Part shown: piece by piece, positions 59,803-64,000 of the stretch
Position numbering within the stretch: position 1 is the first letter of the stretch
Layout: each line of letters starts with the position of its first letter
Assembly: GCA_020402945.1 (NCBI GenBank)
Contig: JADBYQ010000003.1
Span: 62,001-126,000 of the forward strand
Source: Cytophagales bacterium
Lineage (GTDB): Bacteria > Bacteroidota > Bacteroidia > Cytophagales > Cyclobacteriaceae
Direction: 5' to 3'
Length of the DNA: 64,000 nt
Notes under the pieces: generated by a model
What the model was told of the DNA's origin: nothing
Databases searched by the model: none
The model's input: only the letters and a program-made list of their open reading frames with translations
Translations under genes and position numbers: made by a program

Positions 59803-61098
59803 ATGGAAATCGCAGTAATTATTGTCTTCGTTGTTGGCTACATAGCTATTGCTATGGAGCATCCCATTAAAATTAATAAAACTGCTTCTGCCTTATTAAC
59901 GGGAGTGTTTTGTTGGACCCTTCATGCACTTTCTTCTCATGGCGCACCCGGAAGCGTAACCGCGGAACTCTCTCATCATCTCGCGAGTGTATCAGAAATT
60001 CTTTTCTTCTTAATGGGAGCAATGACCATTGTAGAATTAGTAGATGCCTACCAGGGCTTTCGTATTATTACCGACCGGATCAATACCACCAACCCAAAAA
60101 TTCTGTTGTGGCTGATCTGCTTCGTCACATTTTTCCTCTCATCCATCTTAGATAATCTTACCACTTCCATTGTGATGATTTCTTTGATCAGGAAGCTAAT
60201 CCCTAACAAAGAAATGCGGATGTTTTTTGCAGGGATGATCATCATCGCGGCCAACGCGGGTGGCGCGTGGACACCTATCGGTGACGTAACGACCACTATG
60301 CTTTGGATTGGCGGCCAAATTTCAACCGTGAACATCATGAAAGTACTCTTCGTGCCTAGTATTGTTTGCATTTTGGTGCCATTGATTTTCTTGAGTTTCA
60401 CATTGAAGGGAGAATTGGGCGTACGACAAAATACGGCTCACATGCATACGGATGACCACGGTGAAAAAGTGAAGGGAAGCACTACCATGTTGTTGTTAGG
60501 AGTGGGAGCGTTAATCTTTGTTCCTATTTTTAAAACCATCACTCACCTCCCCCCCTATATTGGCATGCTGATGGGACTCGGAGTACTTTGGGTTGTTTCA
60601 GAATTGATTAACCCTCATGCGGATGAGGCTGCACGGAAACCCTTTACCGCTGCTGGAGCGCTCTCTCGAATTGACTCATCTAGCGTTTTATTCTTCCTAG
60701 GCATATTGTTAGCTGTGGGTGCTTTAGAATCAATGCACATTCTTACTCATTTTGCCGAAATTCTAAGTTCGACTTTTGGAGATAACCGAATCATCGTTAC
60801 GTTAATTGGTCTTTTATCTGCTGTGGTAGACAACGTACCGTTGGTGGCAGCCAGCATGGGTATGTATAGCTTGGAAATGTATCCGATGGATCATTTGATA
60901 TGGGAGTATCTGGCCTATTGTGCGGGCACGGGTGGAAGCATTTTGATCATTGGCTCGGCTGCTGGTGTGGCTGTAATGGGCATGGAAAAAATTGACTTTA
61001 TCTGGTACTTGAAGAAAATAAGTCTGCTGGCGATGCTGGGCTATTTTGCAGGAGCAGCTTGCTATCTGGCCATCGAGCATTTCTTCATGGGCTACTAG
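59803..61098 (+). CDS. nhaD: sodium:proton antiporter NhaD
   Basis: 431 residues with about 11-12 membrane helices, of the ion transporter (IT) superfamily. Characteristic pieces: VVGYIAIAMEHPIKINKTASALLTG at the N-terminus, FFLSSILDNLTTSIVMISLIRKL, IAANAGGAWTPIGDVTTTMLW, and SAVVDNVPLVAASMGMY with GTGGSILIIGSAAGVAVMGM near the end. The two N-T-containing hairpins (DNLT, DNVP) form the ion path. A His/Asp-rich cytosolic loop (HMHTDDHGEKVKG) is seen near 205. It probably extrudes Na+ or Li+. Ends 20 bp before convergent aceK. Confidence 0.92.
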   Translation: MEIAVIIVFVVGYIAIAMEHPIKINKTASALLTGVFCWTLHALSSHGAPGSVTAELSHHLASVSEILFFLMGAMTIVELVDAYQGFRIITDRINTTNPKILLWLICFVTFFLSSILDNLTTSIVMISLIRKLIPNKEMRMFFAGMIIIAANAGGAWTPIGDVTTTMLWIGGQISTVNIMKVLFVPSIVCILVPLIFLSFTLKGELGVRQNTAHMHTDDHGEKVKGSTTMLLLGVGALIFVPIFKTITHLPPYIGMLMGLGVLWVVSELINPHADEAARKPFTAAGALSRIDSSSVLFFLGILLAVGALESMHILTHFAEILSSTFGDNRIIVTLIGLLSAVVDNVPLVAASMGMYSLEMYPMDHLIWEYLAYCAGTGGSILIIGSAAGVAVMGMEKIDFIWYLKKISLLAMLGYFAGAACYLAIEHFFMGY

Positions 61099-61118
61099 CC
61101 GATGAAGTTAAAGAGGAG

Positions 61119-62786
61119 TTACACCAGATTGGCCACGTAGGGTTGAATATCAACCACCACTCCATTTTGATGTAAGTTCTTTAGTCGATTCCAAAATGCA
61201 GCGGTATAAAGCTCTTGGTGATCCATGGCAAAACAGTCGCGCAGAGGTCCGGCCGGCAACAAAAATTTCACCAATTCTTCGGGAAAAATATCGCTTTCAT
61301 TTACCGCGTACCAAGGCTCAGCATTCATTTCGTCATCATCATCCCGCGCTTTCGGAATGTCTTTAAAAGTACAATCGACCAAGGGCACAATTTCATCGTA
61401 GTCGTAAAACACGACTCGTTCTTCGCTGGTTACGCCAAAATTCTTAATCAATAGATCACCGGGAAAAATATTACTCATGGCCATTTCTCGAATGGCGTGA
61501 CCAAAGTCAATTACCGCTCGCTCTGCTTCGTCTGGTCTAGCCTGCTCCAAGTAAATGTTTAATGGCACCATCTTGCGCTCGACATACACATCTTGGAAGC
61601 AAACGATTCCCTGTCTAACGGAAACACTTTGAGAACAATCGAGTAATAAAAAATCAAGTAGCCGTTGATCGAAATACGCCAATGGCAGGCCCAAAAATTC
61701 AAACCGTTGTGCATCCGCCAACCGACCGACACGATCATGCTTGGCGATAAAAAGATATTTTTCAATTACCTCTTGCCGACTGACGAATTTCGGAGGTTTA
61801 AAATGATCACGAATTATCTTAAATACTAAATCATAGTCGGGCAATGTAAACACCATCATCACCATGCCCGGTATGCCCGGTGCGACCATAAACTGTGAAC
61901 GATGTTGTTGTAAATGCTGATGTAATTTGGCCACAACTAGTTCCTTTCCATGCTCCTGATAGCCCAGGTTCATATACAATTGCGCCTCTGGTTTCGAAGG
62001 CATTACCTTCAACAAGAGATCGACCAAACCTTTAGGATGTCTTGCCTCCACCAAAAAATAAGAGCGGCTAAAGGCAAAAACATTTTTTAGCTCCTCTTCT
62101 GTAGTAAGCAGTGCATTGAGCACAATGCCATCTTCAGAATTCGTAAAAGCAAATAGCAGGGGCAGAACACGTTCGCTCACATTGCCATATCCCAGCAAGT
62201 AGGCATGTTTGTTTCGGTAAAAAAGATGAGGATAAAAAAACAAAAGATTCGATGGGTCCGGAATCAAAGAATTCATTTTCTCAAGCAGTTTCAAAGAAGT
62301 TGCGATCAAATTTTGATCAGAAACTTCAAATCCAATTTTTTGCAGAACCGAAAAAAATCCCGACTGAAGAATCGTTTCATATGACACCGAAACCAATTCG
62401 AGTTCGGTGTCTTGCTTTCCTGATGTTGACGATTGAAACAAAGGTGAGGCTAGATCTCCCTGGAAAAGCATTCGGCCAACCGCATCAAAAAATGTTTTAG
62501 CAAGCGTGTCGCTGCCTGTCAGTTTTTCAAATTCAACCCCCGTCTGTTTCCACCATCCTTTGTCGAGGCTCCTCGAAATAGACAACTCTCTGACAGCCTT
62601 TTCAAAGGCCCTCTCGTGCAACGAAATTCTTTCTCTTACCGCTTCTCGTTGGCCATTCCATTCCCTTTGCAGGAAGCGCTGCTTCGCGTGACGTGTTATC
62701 TCATTAAATTCAGCATAAAATTTCTCGACATGCGCGTGAAGAAGGGCAGCCGCACTTTTTGCATCTATCGTATCCGGTTCGTTCAC
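61119..62786 (-). CDS. aceK: isocitrate dehydrogenase kinase/phosphatase AceK
   Basis: 555 residues from GTG 62786, slightly shorter than the E. coli enzyme. AceK phosphorylates and dephosphorylates isocitrate dehydrogenase, steering carbon into the glyoxylate shunt. Seen: the regulatory half (RFLQREWNGQREAVRERISLHERAFEKAV), the ATP-site region VAPGIPGMVMMVFTLPDYDLVFKIIRDHF and the kinase core NIFPGDLLIKNFGVTSEERVVFYDYDEI. The start overlaps the DUF6671 gene by 4 bp, and that gene overlaps isocitrate dehydrogenase, so kinase and target share an operon. AceK is mainly proteobacterial; no aceA/aceB gene lies in the window. Confidence 0.95.
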   Translation of the reverse strand: MNEPDTIDAKSAAALLHAHVEKFYAEFNEITRHAKQRFLQREWNGQREAVRERISLHERAFEKAVRELSISRSLDKGWWKQTGVEFEKLTGSDTLAKTFFDAVGRMLFQGDLASPLFQSSTSGKQDTELELVSVSYETILQSGFFSVLQKIGFEVSDQNLIATSLKLLEKMNSLIPDPSNLLFFYPHLFYRNKHAYLLGYGNVSERVLPLLFAFTNSEDGIVLNALLTTEEELKNVFAFSRSYFLVEARHPKGLVDLLLKVMPSKPEAQLYMNLGYQEHGKELVVAKLHQHLQQHRSQFMVAPGIPGMVMMVFTLPDYDLVFKIIRDHFKPPKFVSRQEVIEKYLFIAKHDRVGRLADAQRFEFLGLPLAYFDQRLLDFLLLDCSQSVSVRQGIVCFQDVYVERKMVPLNIYLEQARPDEAERAVIDFGHAIREMAMSNIFPGDLLIKNFGVTSEERVVFYDYDEIVPLVDCTFKDIPKARDDDDEMNAEPWYAVNESDIFPEELVKFLLPAGPLRDCFAMDHQELYTAAFWNRLKNLHQNGVVVDIQPYVANLV

Positions 62787-63661
62787 GGATTGCAGTAGAG
62801 GCAGTACAGAGGATCGCTACTTTCGCCATCCGGAAACAGATTCTCGAGTTGATGATGGCAATGCCGACACCCATGAATGACAGACTGTGTCAATGAAGTA
62901 GGGCGTTGGCAGAGCAAACAGGGCAAGCCAGTTTTGCGCTCTACAATGTCAAAGCCCGGATAGGAACAAACCGGGCAGACAGAATTTATTTTATTGATCA
63001 GCAGAGTGGTTGCTTTCTCGATCACTTTCATTCTAGTCGGATTGAACAGCGCGCGCATGTCTGTCTCCGCTTGAACGGAAATACCACTGAGATGAATTTC
63101 TTTGAATATGTCTTTTAACGTTTGCCAATCAGAAATTCCCTTTTGCAATCTGGTTTCTGTTCTTAAAATAAGAGCGTGTGTTGGAAATCCTACCTCTATG
63201 GCAAATTCTCTAAGCTCTTTCCAAGATGAGACTTCCTGTTGCGCGTAATTCGTGTTCGTTGAGATTTTGCTGACAGCGATTTCCAACTGATTTTCCAAAT
63301 CCATCAACAACAAGACCTCTTCATCGGCCGGCACAAAACCCATTTGCGGGTGTGGGCCAAATGATCCTTCGCTGGCAAGGCCAAGTGTCTCGCCTGATAG
63401 TGCGAGCGCCTGCTGAATTTTAAGACGGGCCGTAGACAATGCATCTTGCTTTCGTTCCACTTCTCCGGCAAAGGTGCCAAATTGATCGGTATCAAAATCA
63501 GGTAGCACCAGCGGCACTATTCCTAACTCTTGAAAAAGAGGAGCGATGACCTGCTCCTTTTTGTGCTGAGTAGCGATCACCATTTTCCGGCCGCGAAAAA
63601 AAGTCGTTGGTTCGCTTGAACCTGAAGCGGGGAAGTTGGCTTTGTTACTGTCCCTGACCAA
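62783..63661 (-). CDS. DUF6671-like zinc-ribbon protein between icd and aceK
   Basis: 292 residues from TTG 63661. The conserved N-terminal core FFRGRKMVIATQHKKEQVIAPLFQELG begins before the first ATG (63583), so the TTG is preferred and overlaps the isocitrate dehydrogenase end by 17 bp. The middle part (DTDQFGTFAGEVERKQDALSTARLKI, EGSFGPHPQMGFVPADEEVLLLMDLEN) is a globular domain found in DUF6671 proteins, and the C-terminus has four CXXC pairs (CPVC, CLLC, CRHC, CLYC) that could bind two zinc ions. Function unknown. Its strict embedding in the operon implies a role linked to isocitrate metabolism or to AceK. Confidence 0.8.
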   Translation of the reverse strand: MVRDSNKANFPASGSSEPTTFFRGRKMVIATQHKKEQVIAPLFQELGIVPLVLPDFDTDQFGTFAGEVERKQDALSTARLKIQQALALSGETLGLASEGSFGPHPQMGFVPADEEVLLLMDLENQLEIAVSKISTNTNYAQQEVSSWKELREFAIEVGFPTHALILRTETRLQKGISDWQTLKDIFKEIHLSGISVQAETDMRALFNPTRMKVIEKATTLLINKINSVCPVCSYPGFDIVERKTGLPCLLCQRPTSLTQSVIHGCRHCHHQLENLFPDGESSDPLYCLYCNP

Positions 63662-64000
63662 GTGAGAAAGCTAGTTTGCCATCAAAGCGATTTAGATTCT
63701 CTGTTTTAATGATATCCAGACCAAGCGCGTGGACTTGATTCAGCAACGCCAGTACATGTTCATAGCTACCGGGCTGATCCATTTTCTTAGACGTAAAACG
63801 GCAGCGCCAATGATCGGTACAGAATGTTTCTGGTTGACCATCAGGGAACACCTTTACTCCGCGGTTTGTGATTAGTACGAGTTCAAATGAACCCGACTTC
63901 ACCCCACTCAATATTTTTCCTAAGTCATTTGGATTTCGGTTAACTCCATTCCAATGCAAGAAAATATCCACGCCAACTAAATCCTTTTTCGCAGGTACAG
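63645..64000 (-). CDS. icd: NADP-dependent isocitrate dehydrogenase, C-terminal part (5' beyond window)
   Basis: The frame stays open to the window end, so only the last 118 or so residues are seen. They match the C-terminal extension of the long isocitrate dehydrogenases (TIGR02924-type, found in alphaproteobacteria and Bacteroidetes): VGVDIFLHWNG, DLGKILSGVKSGSFELVLITNRGVKVFPDG, PETFCTDHWRCRF, and the terminal KTENLNRFDGKLAFSLGQGQ. E. coli IDH, the usual AceK target, lacks this extension. Last bases overlap the DUF6671 gene. The active-site domain cannot be checked here. Confidence 0.78.
   Translation of the reverse strand, partial: VPAKKDLVGVDIFLHWNGVNRNPNDLGKILSGVKSGSFELVLITNRGVKVFPDGQPETFCTDHWRCRFTSKKMDQPGSYEHVLALLNQVHALGLDIIKTENLNRFDGKLAFSLGQGQ

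Noticed and set aside
1-64000. tRNA, rRNA, insertion sequences, prophage or integron features
   Set aside because: No transposase, integrase or RNA gene was recognised by eye; intergenic gaps are short, the longest being 286 bp before dnaK apart from the Crp pseudogene region.

Overview
The window is about 42% GC, gene-dense and uninterrupted by phage or insertion sequences. It looks like chromosomal DNA of a Bacteroidetes bacterium, most likely a member of the Cytophagales. The main reasons are three giant secreted proteins with C-terminal type IX secretion (T9SS) sorting domains, GloVer-type tandem repeats, a flotillin FloA/NfeD pair, an archaeal/eukaryotic-type prolyl-tRNA synthetase, a BT_3928-like DoxX protein, few clear Shine-Dalgarno sequences, and promoter elements of the Bacteroidetes -33 TTTG / -7 TAnnTTTG type. 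The identification comes from gene content only; no rRNA or tRNA gene was seen.

Layout. 1-5.7 kb: end of a HAD phosphatase gene, an OsmC peroxiredoxin, then a leucine operon leuC-leuD-leuB-leuA whose three spacers each carry short palindromic or direct repeats. 5.8-11.4 kb: a sugar MFS transporter, two beta-barrel-like proteins flanking a glycerophosphodiester phosphodiesterase, a metallophosphoesterase and a START-domain protein. 11.4-16.8 kb: glnS, an operon for a molybdenum hydroxylase (2Fe-2S subunit, Tat-exported Mo subunit, cytochrome c), and a DUF2141 protein. 17-24.5 kb: a short glucan phosphorylase homologue with Thr in place of the PLP lysine, a DUF547 protein, a translationally coupled FAD oxidoreductase/polyferredoxin pair, and an orphan membrane histidine kinase.

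24.5-33.5 kb: a co-directional run of glycosyltransferases (DPM1-like GT2, CslA-like GT2, GT-C), a rhodanese, a RelE/ParE-type toxin-antitoxin pair and a DUF2064 (TIGR04282) transferase. Next comes a Crp/Fnr regulator gene destroyed by three in-frame stop codons, then MOSC, SCO and cytochrome c genes and a K+ channel. 33.6-41.3 kb: floA-nfeD, proS, a Gly/Asn/Trp-rich secreted protein, a FadL-type outer-membrane protein, aroK and a BT_3928-like protein. 41.4-54.7 kb: three T9SS cargo proteins (a nuclease-fold protein, a GloVer-repeat protein, a choice-of-anchor-I/lamin-tail protein) with ribH and a lipoprotein gene between them. 55-64 kb: dnaK, a glycosyltransferase, aspartate kinase, NhaD, and an overlapping operon of isocitrate dehydrogenase, a DUF6671 zinc-ribbon protein and AceK.

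Points most worth following up: the icd-DUF6671-aceK operon, which suggests an uncharacterised partner in isocitrate-branch control; the three-stop Crp pseudogene with an intact frame; the Lys-to-Thr change in the phosphorylase homologue; short word-like repeats found in spacers and also read into protein N-termini; and a 147-bp near-identical sorting-domain tract shared by two neighbouring T9SS genes.
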